Shown here in pieces: positions 1 through 9,724 of a stretch of DNA of 64,000 nt; position 1 is the first letter of the stretch; every line of letters begins with the position of its first letter. Under the pieces are notes generated by a model, which ran no database searches, was not told the DNA's origin, and saw only the letters and a list, made by a program, of their open reading frames with translations. The position numbers and the translations under genes are program-made. The stretch covers positions 64,855,688 through 64,919,687 of the forward strand of contig JBANSL010000013.1 in assembly GCA_037127255.1 (NCBI GenBank), read 5' to 3'. The DNA comes from Persicaria tinctoria. Lineage: Eukaryota > Streptophyta > Magnoliopsida > Caryophyllales > Polygonaceae.

Positions 1-2067
1 AAGTCCGTCTTTGTGACTTGTGAAGGAATGAGTTCGCAATGCAGTTGCAGAGTCACAATCTATGCTTCCTGAGACATCAGGTTTAGAGTGGTGATGGTCA
101 TGAAGATGATTGTCTGTGTTATGACTGTGATCATGATGCTTGTGCTGATGATCGTTACGGCTGTGGTCATGGTGCTTGTGCTGATGATCATTATGGCTGT
201 GGTCATGGTGCTTGTGCTGACGATCATTATGGCTCTGGTCATGGTGCTCATGTATGTGGCCATGCTCGTTGTGATGCACATGAATATGGGTATTGTGGCT
301 CTTGGCAGTATCGGTTTTGTGATCACCTGCACAATCTCCATTATTCTCATGATGATGGCTGCTGGCTGAATGATCATGTCCAGTAGGAAGGGAATGCGAC
401 TGTGAATGTGAATGTGAACATGATCCGTGTCCACCATGAGCATGATGATGCTCCTCATGAAAAAACACCAACCCTATCATATTCACTAGCAACCCCCCTA
501 CAGAAACAACAAGCAAGCTGTTCGTTGAAACCTCTTGAGGGTCCAAAATCCTCTCAAATGATTCAAGCACTATCAAGGCTCCAACCAAAACCAGGAAAAC
601 AGCATTTGCATACCCTGAGAGAACCTCAAATCTCCCACGACCGTAGTTATACTGACCATTGGCAGGCAATCGGGCAATGTAAGAAGCATAAAGTCCGATA
701 GCCAAGGCAGCACAATCAAACAACATATGACATGCATCTGAAATCAACCCAAGACTATTGCTCATGAACCCTGCCACGAATTCCACAAACATGTAGAGCG
801 TATTGATCAAAAGAAACAATGCAATCTTTCGGGATTTCCTTTCGCTCAGAATATGTCGAATGGGTTTCATGATCAAGGTAGAAGCCGAATCCTGAGCTCC
901 CACCCCCAATTCCACATAGCCTGAATAGACATCATTGAGTTGACTAACTGTGATCCAGAACAAGAGACCACAGATTAACAATCCCCAAAGAGAGAGCTCA
1001 GGGAAGTAAACCAGCTCCAAACCGACGGTAAAAGCAAAGGTAACCAGGAATTCCTTCTCAAAATCCTTGGGATTCTTATCATCAGTATACCATTCATTCA
1101 AAAGCACGCCAAACAGAACAGTGTTTGCCAAAGGCCAACCCAGATTGCTGAGGGAGACACCGCCTCCCTCTTCCTCAAATATCCAGAAGCTAACGACAGC
1201 AGGTAGTAAAAGCAGAACCGTCGTCAGAAACAGAGAAACCAGTTGGATCCTTTTTTGGCCTAATTGCCTGATTCCACGCAAGTTCATCAAATGCCGCTCG
1301 TAGCAACCGAGAAATCCAGACAAGAAAGGAAGAACCATAGGGCCAATTCTCACACATTTGCTACTGATCATCAAGGAAGTCCCCAATTTCTCAAGATTCG
1401 CGTAAGAAAAAGGAAAGCACTCAAGGCGATCCCAGCTCACAGATAAAAAGAACAAACCTAAAGCTAAAGAAACGGAAGCACAGACCTTGGAAGATCGGCG
1501 GCGATCGAGATCACTACCAGTCCCTCTGTATAGGAATTGGAAGGCGACGTTGCCGGAGAGTTCGGAGAGGATCATGGCGGCGGTGCCGCAGTAACGGAGG
1601 GCCTGGAATCGGAGGAGGAAGACGATGGCGAGGACGGCGGATCTGAATAGAAGAAGTCCGAACTGAGGCCGCTGGATGGAGGAGAGGGAGAGATCGAAGG
1701 CGAAGGGGCGGTGGCGGCCGCGGAGAGGGAAGAGGGAGAAGGAGAGGGTGAGGAGGAAGGAGAAGAGGGAGACAAGGAAGGAGAAAGGGAAGAGGGACAA
1801 GGAGGAAGGGGAGGATCGGAGGAAGGGGATGAGGGAGTAGAGAGAGCGGAGGGAGAAGAGGAGGACGAAGAGGAAGGAGAGGGAGCTGCGGCTGCCGTTG
1901 CCGTTGCCGACGGCGAGGCGGCTCTTGGAGGGAGTTGGGGTGGGGGTCAGGATGGGGGAAGGGTGAGGGTAGAGTGGATAGGCTCTGGAGGTGGCCAACG
2001 CGGCGGTGCGAGGTGGGACGGAGAGACGTTGGGGGCGGTGTTGCTGGTGGCGGCGATCGGTAGCCAT
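1..2067 (-). CDS. MTP12: MTP12-like zinc transporter (cation diffusion facilitator), 3' end beyond window
   Basis: A single open frame runs from the ATG at 2067 to the left window edge: 689 codons, no stop, no intron. It begins MATDRRHQQHRPQ. Residues ~60-400 are a series of hydrophobic segments, the long N-terminal multi-TM extension that sets ZnT5/MTP12 apart from ordinary ~400-residue CDF proteins. The CDF core follows at ~405-530, with SNSLGLISDACHMLFD and its HxxxD zinc-site motif in TM II and the conserved YNYGRGRFEVLSG loop. After VGLVFFHEEHHHAHG (~residue 535) comes a His/Asp/Ser-rich cytosolic loop of about 140 residues; TM V-VI and the C-terminal domain lie outside the window. In Arabidopsis, MTP12 pairs with MTP5 at the Golgi to load zinc into the secretory pathway; the same role is inferred here. 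The family call is firm and the orthology to MTP12 is by architecture. Confidence 0.9.
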   Translation of the reverse strand, partial: MATDRRHQQHRPQRLSVPPRTAALATSRAYPLYPHPSPILTPTPTPSKSRLAVGNGNGSRSSLSFLFVLLFSLRSLYSLIPFLRSSPSSLSLFPFSFLVSLFSFLLTLSFSLFPLRGRHRPFAFDLSLSSIQRPQFGLLLFRSAVLAIVFLLRFQALRYCGTAAMILSELSGNVAFQFLYRGTGSDLDRRRSSKVCASVSLALGLFFLSVSWDRLECFPFSYANLEKLGTSLMISSKCVRIGPMVLPFLSGFLGCYERHLMNLRGIRQLGQKRIQLVSLFLTTVLLLLPAVVSFWIFEEEGGGVSLSNLGWPLANTVLFGVLLNEWYTDDKNPKDFEKEFLVTFAFTVGLELVYFPELSLWGLLICGLLFWITVSQLNDVYSGYVELGVGAQDSASTLIMKPIRHILSERKSRKIALFLLINTLYMFVEFVAGFMSNSLGLISDACHMLFDCAALAIGLYASYIARLPANGQYNYGRGRFEVLSGYANAVFLVLVGALIVLESFERILDPQEVSTNSLLVVSVGGLLVNMIGLVFFHEEHHHAHGGHGSCSHSHSQSHSLPTGHDHSASSHHHENNGDCAGDHKTDTAKSHNTHIHVHHNEHGHIHEHHDQSHNDRQHKHHDHSHNDHQHKHHDHSRNDHQHKHHDHSHNTDNHLHDHHHSKPDVSGSIDCDSATALRTHSFTSHKDGL
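125..256 (-). repeat. 36-bp tandem repeat in the His-rich loop of MTP12
   Basis: Three nearly identical 36-bp units (125-160, 161-196, 197-232) and a partial fourth encode a 12-residue His-rich repeat of the type HDHSHNDHQHKH. The unit is a multiple of three, so copy-number change keeps the frame. The loop lies between TM IV and TM V, where CDF proteins bind or sense Zn2+. Confidence 0.85.
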
Positions 2068-2231
2068 CGAGGCGGCGGTTAGTGAGACTGGGGAGATTTT
2101 GACTGGTCAACGGGGAGGGAGCAAGCAACTCCAGCCTCCTCCACTGGACTGTATCGGTAGATTTGTCGTTCATTAATTCAAAAACCAAATTAATACGGTG
2201 TACTCCGTAAAATTCATCCTACTTTTTTTTG

Positions 2232-2908
2232 GGGAAATTTACAGAAAACCACCCCTTAAATATGGGTGTTTTCACTTAACCATCCCTTAAATTCAAAATT
2301 ACATAAAACCACCCTTTAAATAATTCTTACTTACAACTCACCACCCCTTCTTCTATTTTCATTAATTTATCATTAAATACATTATATTTTAATATCTTTA
2401 AACTCAAATTTGATTATAAATATATTCAAATTTTGAATTTAAGGGCTCGATTATATTTTAATCATCATTTTATTTATTTTTAAAAAATAATAATAAATAG
2501 TTAATAATTTTCAACTTAAAATTTGAGTTTGATCCATTTTATTTGTTACATGTAACTTTTTTTCTTTAAATTTACCTAAAATTTAAAAAAATTAGGTTAT
2601 CAATTAATCATAACTTAAATATAATTATTAAGATAATAATTGTAGGCTATATTTTTTTTTAAAACAATAAAATTATCCCTGAAATATAATCGAGCCCTTA
2701 AATTAAAATTTTGAATATATTTATAATCAAATTTAAGTTTAAAAATATTAAAATATAATATATTTAATGATAAATTAATGAAAATAGATGAAGGGGTGGT
2801 GAGTTGTAAGTAAAAACCATTTAAAGGGTGGTTTTCTGTAATTTTGAATTTAAGGGGTGGTTAAGTGAAAACACCTATATTTAAGGGGCGGTTTTCTGTA
2901 AATTTCCC
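2232..2908. mobile_element. Long-TIR foldback element (MULE-like), non-autonomous
   Basis: Both ends start GGGAAATTTACAGAAAACC, and the two arms are near-perfect inverted copies for about 230 bp each, including internal GGGGTGGT blocks. The centre is AT-rich and codes for nothing. The element lies in a run of T; an 8 T plus G string (TTTTTTTTG) occurs on both sides and could be a 9-bp target duplication, which would fit a Mutator-like element. It sits about 165 bp upstream of the MTP12 start, in its likely promoter. Confidence 0.75.
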
Positions 2909-3485
2909 TTTTTTTTTGGAAATAATTTGGTTTTTTTTTTTTTGGTGAACAATTTGGTTTTTTTTTTTTTTTTGGTTTTTTTTTATTGAAGGCGAAAGGT
3001 AGGTTGATCACTGTCCAATGACGTCCTTACGGATTAAATCCTCAATCTAAGTTGGGTAAGTACCGATCCCACGCAGGGCGTTGACAACGCTCAGACAATG
3101 ATTGTAGTTCCACTTTGGGTTCGTATTTCTCTAATAATTTTTCTATTTCGGCGACCTGTTGCTACTTTGTGGTGATAACCTGAGTCCACCCTCTTTTCAA
3201 AGTCCACCCTATTTCTTTTCTTCTCTGATGTTTTCTTCGCTAATGATTGTAGTTCCACTTTGGGTTCGTATTTCTCTAATAACTTTTCTGTTTCGGCGAC
3301 CTGTTGCTACTTTGTGGTGATAACCTGAGTTCGTATCCGATAGTTTCAAATGTTTTGTCTTCGCTCTTTGACTCCAATATATTTTTTGAAAATGTAATTG
3401 CTTGTTCTTTTTATTTATAAGTCGTAGTTGTTTGTTGTTGTTTCTAGATTGTTGACTTTGCTTTGGGTTCGTTTGTAGTTCTATC
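2909..3485. other. T-rich spacer with an 89-bp direct duplication
   Basis: No gene is visible. The left part is T-rich. The rest contains the duplicated segment listed separately and a short Asn/Lys-rich reading frame that I do not consider coding. Confidence 0.6.
3097..3330. repeat. 89-bp direct repeat, two copies (3097-3185 and 3242-3330)
   Basis: Two 89-bp copies differ at two positions and are separated by 56 bp. They run from AATGATTGTAG to GATAACCTGAGT. No coding potential or terminal structure was seen; this looks like a local duplication. Confidence 0.9.
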
Positions 3486-4323
3486 AACAGAAATTTCGTG
3501 TGGTGCCCCTGAGGTTAGGGGTATTTCGCAGGGTGTACCAAAGTTTAGCATAATTCACATGGTACCCCTAAGGTTTAGTTATTTTTCGCCGCACACCCCT
3601 CCGTTAGTTGTGGTTACCATTTCTGTTAAATAAGTTAATAAAAATAAAAGAAATTAATTAAATAATGGAATACAATGTTCACAGTCCACACCCTGCGATT
3701 ATTAGGAGGAGAGAGAGAGAGGAAGCCAGCGGGAGTTGATCGATGAAGAGGAGAGAAGGCTGACATTGACGAGAGGAGGTCGGCGATGATGGAGCAAACC
3801 GTGGTGATCGACGCCGATGAAGGTGAGTTTTCTTCCCTTTGGCAATTGTTTTTGGGATTTAGGGTTTGGGAATTTAGGGCGTTTTCGATTTGGGGGTTTT
3901 GGATTGGATTGCAATTTGAAAATCTTCGAATTGGGGTCTAGGGATAGATTAGGGGTCAAATTTATGTGAATTTTGTTACGGGATTAGCGTCATGCTGATG
4001 GGATTTTTACAAAACGAATGTAATCCAACCCAAAAAAATAGTGTTGAATCTTGAATGGTTGTTGGAGAGCAATTGAATGATGGTTCCTCTAGGAAGTAAG
4101 TGCATGATGGTTTTGTCATATTATGAAGCCTATTAATCTTTAGTAGCTTCAACGTTAGCTGAAACTGAATGTGGTGTATAAAATCGACAAATTGTAAAAT
4201 CCATTTATGCAACTATTAAGATTCCTGAATTGGCATGGATTTTCTGTTTTGAATATCAAAATGCTCATAATTATACAACTACCCTTTTCTTTTTGTTTTT
4301 TCGCTTATTTGAATTAATTTTCT

Positions 4324-4392
4324 AGTATATTAGCTCCGTTGGGAGAGCAATGTGCTTGACACAAAAAGTGGGTTCGAATCCCACGTAGACTA
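4324..4392 (+). tRNA. tRNA-like sequence (probable pseudo-tRNA or SINE head)
   Basis: It has an A-box-like block (TAGCTC...GAGAGC), a B box GGTTCGAATCC and a perfect 5-bp T stem (GTGGG/CCCAC). The acceptor arms AGTATAT and GTAGACT pair at 6 of 7 positions, counting one G-U. The anticodon arm is poor: only an irregular TGTG/CACA pairing. This looks like a decayed tRNA or a tRNA-derived SINE head, not a working tRNA. Confidence 0.45.
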
Positions 4393-5527
4393 TCTAAATG
4401 AAATGGATGCTTCCTATTTGTAGGAAATGTGAGTTTGGTCGCACCATAGAAATTAGAAAGATGTCAAGCACTTGATAACGCTATGAATCTAGCTTCTGTA
4501 GATATGAGGACAAAAGAATATTACAACATAGGGTATAAGAAAGGTGGTGTGTTGCTGGATCCATCACCTTGCGGGGGTGCTATTTCTAATACAACTCGGT
4601 AGTTGATGCACGTGGGGGGGGGGGGGGGGGGGGGCTAAACGAACATAACTAACTCAGTGGGTGATGCACATGGTATGACAACAACACCAAATAATGGAGA
4701 TTTGAGTGCAGGTAGCGATGAGTCTAATTTATATCCTCGTAATAAGAATAGGACAACAAAGGGAAAAGGAAGTTTGATCACGATGAAAGTAGAGAGGAGG
4801 AAGGGCCGGTGTGGCCTATGACCGAAACAAAGGCACTATTGCTTGCTCCTCCAGCTCACCTATCTATGCACAACTAGGGGTCTCTATTGTGCTTGAAAAA
4901 GGCAAGAGAATAAGACTTCCTCACTATTGTCGGTCAGTTTTGTGAGAGTTCAACTTTACTTTCATCATCATCAAATGAAAACTTGGTTCAGTTGGCTATT
5001 CATTAGAATGTAAAGGCTCCATCTTCTACTACACCTTCAAATCAACAACTTGACCATCTTTTGATCAGCTCTCTCGGCTCTCTTACTTCTCATATCTTTA
5101 CTTGTAATGTCACTGATCATTATCACAAGATTGATATATGGGAATGGTTCTGTAGCATTTGCAGTCGACTTCCTTTTCTTCAAGTCTTGGATCTTGAAAG
5201 AGTGTGGATGACCGATGAAAACTTGCCTCAACTAGGGATCTCTATTGCTGACAGCTAGCCTAGGGGTCTCTTTATTGCTGCAAAGACATGTGAAGATTGA
5301 TTTGGACCAAGAAAAAGGAAGAGAAACTCCTCCACTTGCTGAGTAGGACAAGCTACAAAAAGAAAGTGAACTTAAAAGAAAAATTTGCGTATATGCGCAA
5401 TAGGTTTTGTTGGATGAGGACAGCGATGTGCGTGATGAGGATAAGAACAACTCGGGGATTTGAACACGTCGCTCTACCATTTGAACCTACATCTTTGTGC
5501 ATGGTAAATAGACTATGTAGGAATTAA

Positions 5528-5598
5528 AAGCCTATGCGGGATTTGAACCTACATCTTTGTGCATGAGCACGTCGCTCTACCATTTGAGCTAATAAGCT
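5528..5598 (-). tRNA. tRNA-like sequence, CAT in the anticodon position (probable pseudo-tRNA)
   Basis: On the minus strand the acceptor arms AGCTTAT and ATAGGCT pair at all 7 positions (one G-U). The D arm TAGCTCAAATGGTAGAGC and the B box GGTTCAAATCC are clear, and the T stem has one A-C mismatch. The loop CTCATGC would place CAT at 34-36, but the flanking 5-bp stem does not form. A scrambled partial copy lies just beside it at about 5450-5515. It shares the pattern GAGCnAYGTGCT...CACAAA with the copy at 4324, so the two belong to one family. Confidence 0.45.
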
Positions 5599-6815
5599 TG
5601 AAATTTGTAAGATAGAATTAGAACAGTTCAAAAATATAAATTCAACAAGTTTAGCTACCATCCAGATTCATTCAACACAATTAACCAACATAGAAACTAT
5701 AAACAAAAACCAGAAAACTCTAGCTTACCGCTAAGAAGAAGAAGGTTCCTTCATGATACAAAACCTCCACTAATGTAATTTTTTTTTTATGAAAATGTAT
5801 CATACTAAGAACAAGGTTCTTCCTATTAGTTCTGAAAAAATGAATTTCAAAATTGAAATACAAAAATACTGGAGACAAAACAGAATACCATGAAATTGTC
5901 CAGCTTCAACATTTTATTGAATCCAAACAATAATTTTGAATTAGGGAACAGTTAACAATGACCCCAACCCTAGAGTTATCTTTATTCTAAGCAATGTCAT
6001 CGAACATGAATACTATTAAAATCTCCATATCCAAATCTTTCAACCATAAATTCGAAAATTTTAAAACGAAAAATCAGTAGCATACCTATTTTACACAAAT
6101 TGTTCATTGCCTACTGTTTTCCTTCCATTGGTTAGATGTTAAGAAAACAAGAGCTAGATCACAAGTCGCAATATATTCATGTTCGATGCCTACTGTTTTC
6201 ATTTCCTTCCATTGGCCAGTAATCTTATTAGTTGCGAAGTTAGATTTAACAAATCCTCAATTGGAATGAAATTCTCATCAAATTAATCCATGAATCTAAT
6301 CACCAAATCCCAATTAGAAGATTCACCAACTGCAATCCAATCCAAACTCCCCCCCCCCCCCCCCCAATACGAAAAAATCCCTTAATCCCCGAACCCTAGA
6401 TCTCCAACCAAACCAGTTTCAAAGGGAAGAATACTTACCCCTACCGGTGTCACCACGATATGCTCCACCGCTCCACCCTCGACGAGCTCCTCTCACCGGC
6501 TTTAGCTTTCTCGTCAGTATCGATCTCCTCTTGTCGGGGCCCCCAACTCCCAAAGTCGTCTTCTAAGTTTCTAACAATTGAAGGATGAGGTCATGAAGGG
6601 TGAATGTTGTGGACTTGTGGCCAATTCATTTTTTTTTTCATTTCTTTTATTTTACGGAGTATTTAACTTATTTAACGGAAAAGATAACCACAACTAACGG
6701 AGGGGTATGCGGAGAAAAATAACCAAACCTTAGGGGTACCATGCGAATTATCCTAAACTTTGGTACACCTCGCGAAATACCCCTTACCTCAGGGGCACCA
6801 CGCGAAATTTCCGTT

Positions 6816-7061
6816 ATATCAATTTATCTTCAATGTCTTTCAATTGGCGGAAGATGTTTCCAAAAGCAGTTTTATTCCATTCTTTGGTTAATCTTTTGAG
6901 TGTTTGCGTATTCTTAACCACTTGAAACATATGTGACCCAACATAAGACATCCGTCATGCCCAGGCAACAATGTTTCGGTCGTCTTTTCTTTGGAGCTGC
7001 ATTTTCTCAAATTTGAAAGGTCTAGCCTTTTTACTTTAATTGTTTTTTATTTCTATAGAAA
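6816..7061. other. Spacer, nothing recognised
   Basis: A short non-coding stretch between the 3.3-kb element and the LINE remnants. No signal was seen. Confidence 0.5.
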
Positions 7062-7580
7062 TTGGACAATGATCCGAGGATGAGAAAGCGTAGTTTCTGG
7101 TTGCTATTTGTGGATACCATTGTAAGATTTGGTCTTGTACAAGAGTCCTATCTAATTTCTCATAGATTTGGTCTTGTGCAAGATTTGGTCTTGAACCGAT
7201 TCCGTGCCGAGCTTGAATTTTTTAGTTCATATAACAGCCCTACTTCTAGGATGGGCATCTCGCTTTTGAAGGTGGAGGGGGATTGTTTTACGGCAATCAA
7301 CACCATTACAAGGACTTGGAAGATCTCGTGGGAAGTCGAGATGTTGATTTCGGATGCCCGTGGGTTATACAGAGCTTTCGATAGTGTCTCCTTCTCACAC
7401 ACTTTTAGGGAAGGGAACTAGGTAGCAGACCGGTTAATGCACATCGGTCTTTCGACAACTATGATTGGTGAGCGCACCCCAGCAAAAATTGTTGCTTTCG
7501 TCCGTCGGGACGCTCTTGGGCGTTGCTTCAACCGAGGTTGACCAACCCCAAATCTTTGCCTTGTATAAAAAAAGGAACAA
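7062..7580 (+). pseudogene. LINE RNase H-domain remnant 1
   Basis: The translation ISLLKVEGDCFTAINTI, then W..SWEVEMLISDARGL, then FSHTFREGN followed by a stop and VADRLMHIG. This is the C-terminal half of the RNase H-like domain (RVT_3 type) found at the end of plant L1-type LINE ORF2. Stops break the frame. The 3' end CCCAAATCTTTG...TATAAAAAAA near 7547-7575 resembles the tail of the next copy. Confidence 0.7.
7190..7243. mobile_element. Terminal fragment of the GAGCTC-rich hAT-like family
   Basis: CCGAGCTTGAATTTTTTAGTTCATATAACAGCCCTA closely resembles the right ends of the complete elements at 13713-14102 and 37286-38390, which end in ATAACARCCCTA. No left end was recognised nearby. Confidence 0.5.
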
Positions 7581-8014
7581 AATTATTTTCAATAACTTGA
7601 ATGACTCAAGGAATAAGGTTGGAAAAATATTTATGCCACCAATGGAGTAGTTGGGAAAGCACAAAAGCGATTCTTGATGAGGTCCAGGCACCCCGTGTAG
7701 CTATAGTGAATCCACAACCAAGAAAAAAGAGGAACATACAATGGGAAGCCTCACCTATATAGGAACTTTCAAATTTAATTTGACGGATCAAAACTTGCTC
7801 CCATAAATTCCGCAATTGCCTTTGTTATTCGGGACCATTGTGGTCTAGTGATTGCTTGTGATGTTTTCCCATGCAAGAATGTTTCCACTATTGACGTTCA
7901 GGCTCGTGCCCTCCATGTAGGAGTTATTGCTACCAAATTGCTGGGGCTGCGTCATGTTAATTAAGATGGAACAAATCGTACATGACGCCACCCAAATCTT
8001 TGTTATATAAAAAA
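7560..8014 (+). pseudogene. LINE RNase H-domain remnant 2
   Basis: The translation contains KKRNKIIFNN, the motif just before RNase H in plant LINEs, and further on NSAIAFVIRDHCGLVIACDVF with VQARALHVGVIATKLLGLR, the N-terminal half of RVT_3. It is broken by stops. It ends at an A-rich tail, CCCAAATCTTTGTTATATAAAAAAAG, consistent with a LINE 3' terminus. Confidence 0.6.
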
Positions 8015-8458
8015 AGAATATATATATATACACACACAATATAAAATTAAAAATTTTAAAATAAAAGAAATTTTAAAATAATTTATGAAATATATAGCAT
8101 ATTTTTTGGTTCTTAGTAATCAGAACATAAAATTCAGTGGACATTACTATATTTTAACTAAAATAAAGCAATATTGTTGTTGTTGTTGTTTTAAATTAAT
8201 CATATAAATATAAAGGTTGATGGCGAGTTCATTATTTTATTTGAAAAGCATCTTACTTAAATAATTGCAATATTCAATATGATATCATTTTACGCAAGAT
8301 CTTTTGTTAAAGCTAATTGATTCTTTGTATTGGTTGTTGCTCTGACTTCGATCCTCTTCTTCTAGGTCAAATCTTTTTGTTTCTTTCTTGTTTTTTCTGT
8401 CGTTTCCTGATCATTGCTTCCCAATTCTCTTGGATCCCTAACATTTGGTTATCAAATA
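8015..8458. other. AT-rich spacer, nothing recognised
   Basis: Low-complexity AT-rich sequence with a short TTG repeat (8174-8190). No gene is visible. Confidence 0.6.
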
Positions 8459-8792
8459 CTCCCTCCGTTTTAAAATAACTGACGTTTTAGGGGTTTAATA
8501 GGTTTTATAATTAATTGACGTTTTAGGACAACTGAATGTCTAACTGTGGGCCCATCTCTTTTGGAGGAGGAGAGAGATGGCAAAGTCTCCTACTATCCCT
8601 CCATTTTTAATTGTTGTTTTGGTCGTTTGGGAGATGATAGTGCACATTTGCATAGGGGAGAGCGCATAGTAGTGTCTAGGTGGGTTTTTTTTAACTTTAT
8701 TCTGCATGTAATTAATGTTAAGAAACTGAATACTCATTTCATTAATTCCTGTGCTGGATTACAAAACGTCAGTTAATTTCGAACGGAGGGAG
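8459..8792. mobile_element. Stowaway/mariner-like MITE
   Basis: The ends CTCCCTCCG and CGGAGGGAG are inverted and flanked by TA on both sides (8457-8458, 8793-8794), the Tc1/mariner target site. Subterminal AACTGACGTTTTAGG blocks are also inverted. There is no coding frame. Length 334 bp. Confidence 0.85.
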
Positions 8793-8794
8793 TA

Positions 8795-9724
8795 GGATTT
8801 TATTCCCTATATTCCATATCGTCCACCAAGTGAAAGCCAAGATTGATTTTTGTTCGTTCGTTAGTTTGTCAAATAATTCTGTTGTAATATTCTCCATACT
8901 CTTATTTTGTTTATCTATGCCTCCCATTATTGTTTTCACGTTTTCTTCCACTTCTTCTAATTAGTCGTAATGTAACTTCACATGTAGTAAGTGGATCAAG
9001 TCATCTTCCGTGTTACTCCATAACACGCACTCAAGTGAAACATCTACTCCCCTTTTCTCTTAGTCTCGTTTTTGTTGGGATACCATTCATTAAAACTTTC
9101 CACATGAATTTTTTCACTTGTGGCGAGCAATCGATTATCCACACCCATTCAATATTTTTAATCTTAATTGGAAATTAAATAAATTTCACCAATTATTTTT
9201 ATATCTACCCTTATGCACAAATTTAATTTTAAAAATAGTAAATTCGCTAATTCTTCAATTCACTCCTTCACATTAATGGCAAAAAAGCCTCTTTTATATG
9301 TTATAGATAGATAGATAGATAGACTCTACTCTTGATCCATCCACATATCCTTCCAAAATCAAATGGTTTTGTAAAACTCAATTTTGATGGAGCCAAATCT
9401 AGTGGCAGATCCAAATTTTTTTTTAGTGGGGGCTTATAAAATTTCGAGAATTTTGTATTGCAGGTATGTATGATTTTTTTTAAAATATTAGAAAAAACCC
9501 TTTAATTTATGACTTATAAGAATTTTAATTTTTAGTATAAATAGTTAAAAAGAAACAAAACAATTTCAAAAAAAGAGATTTTTTTATATATAATAGTTGT
9601 CATTCACGTGCGAACGCGAACTATCGATTTTCTCACTATTAAGTCTTGTTTTACCAAGAGCAGATCTTCAACATTCAGGTTTTATAGATTTGTCATTCAA
9701 CAAGTGAACCTGAACATGTGGCCC
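8795..9724. other. AT-rich intergenic stretch with (GATA)n
   Basis: No gene was seen. A short GATA microsatellite lies at 9303-9322. The remainder is AT-rich without recognisable ends. Confidence 0.5.

Larger units (their letters stand above)
3486..6815. mobile_element. 3.3-kb element with ~170-bp terminal inverted repeats
   Basis: The left end (AACAGAAATTTCGTGTGGTG) matches the reverse complement of the right end at roughly 90% over ~170 bp. A weaker inverted match continues inward for about 300 bp more (3730-3960 against 6290-6560). No transposase frame was found. The interior holds two tRNA-like sequences, a 21-G run (4614-4634) and a 17-C run (6349-6365). No clear target duplication was seen. 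The length, long arms and absent transposase suggest a non-autonomous MULE-like or foldback element; the superfamily is not settled. Confidence 0.65.

Noticed and set aside
60..458. 132-codon minus frame rich in Met/Ile/Thr over the MTP12 His loop
   Set aside because: It is the shifted reading of the His repeats; the true frame is continuous with the ATG at 2067.
1514..2188. 224-codon minus frame rich in Pro/Leu/Arg, and Glu/Gly-rich plus frame at 1711-2082
   Set aside because: Shadows of the MTP12 N-terminal coding region in other frames.
5528..5598. Functional tRNA-Met gene
   Set aside because: The anticodon stem does not form and the T stem has a mismatch, despite CAT in the loop.
4614..6365. 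Poly-G (4614-4634) and poly-C (6349-6365) runs as a paired functional structure
   Set aside because: They are not at symmetric positions in the inverted arms and may be sequencing or slippage artefacts.
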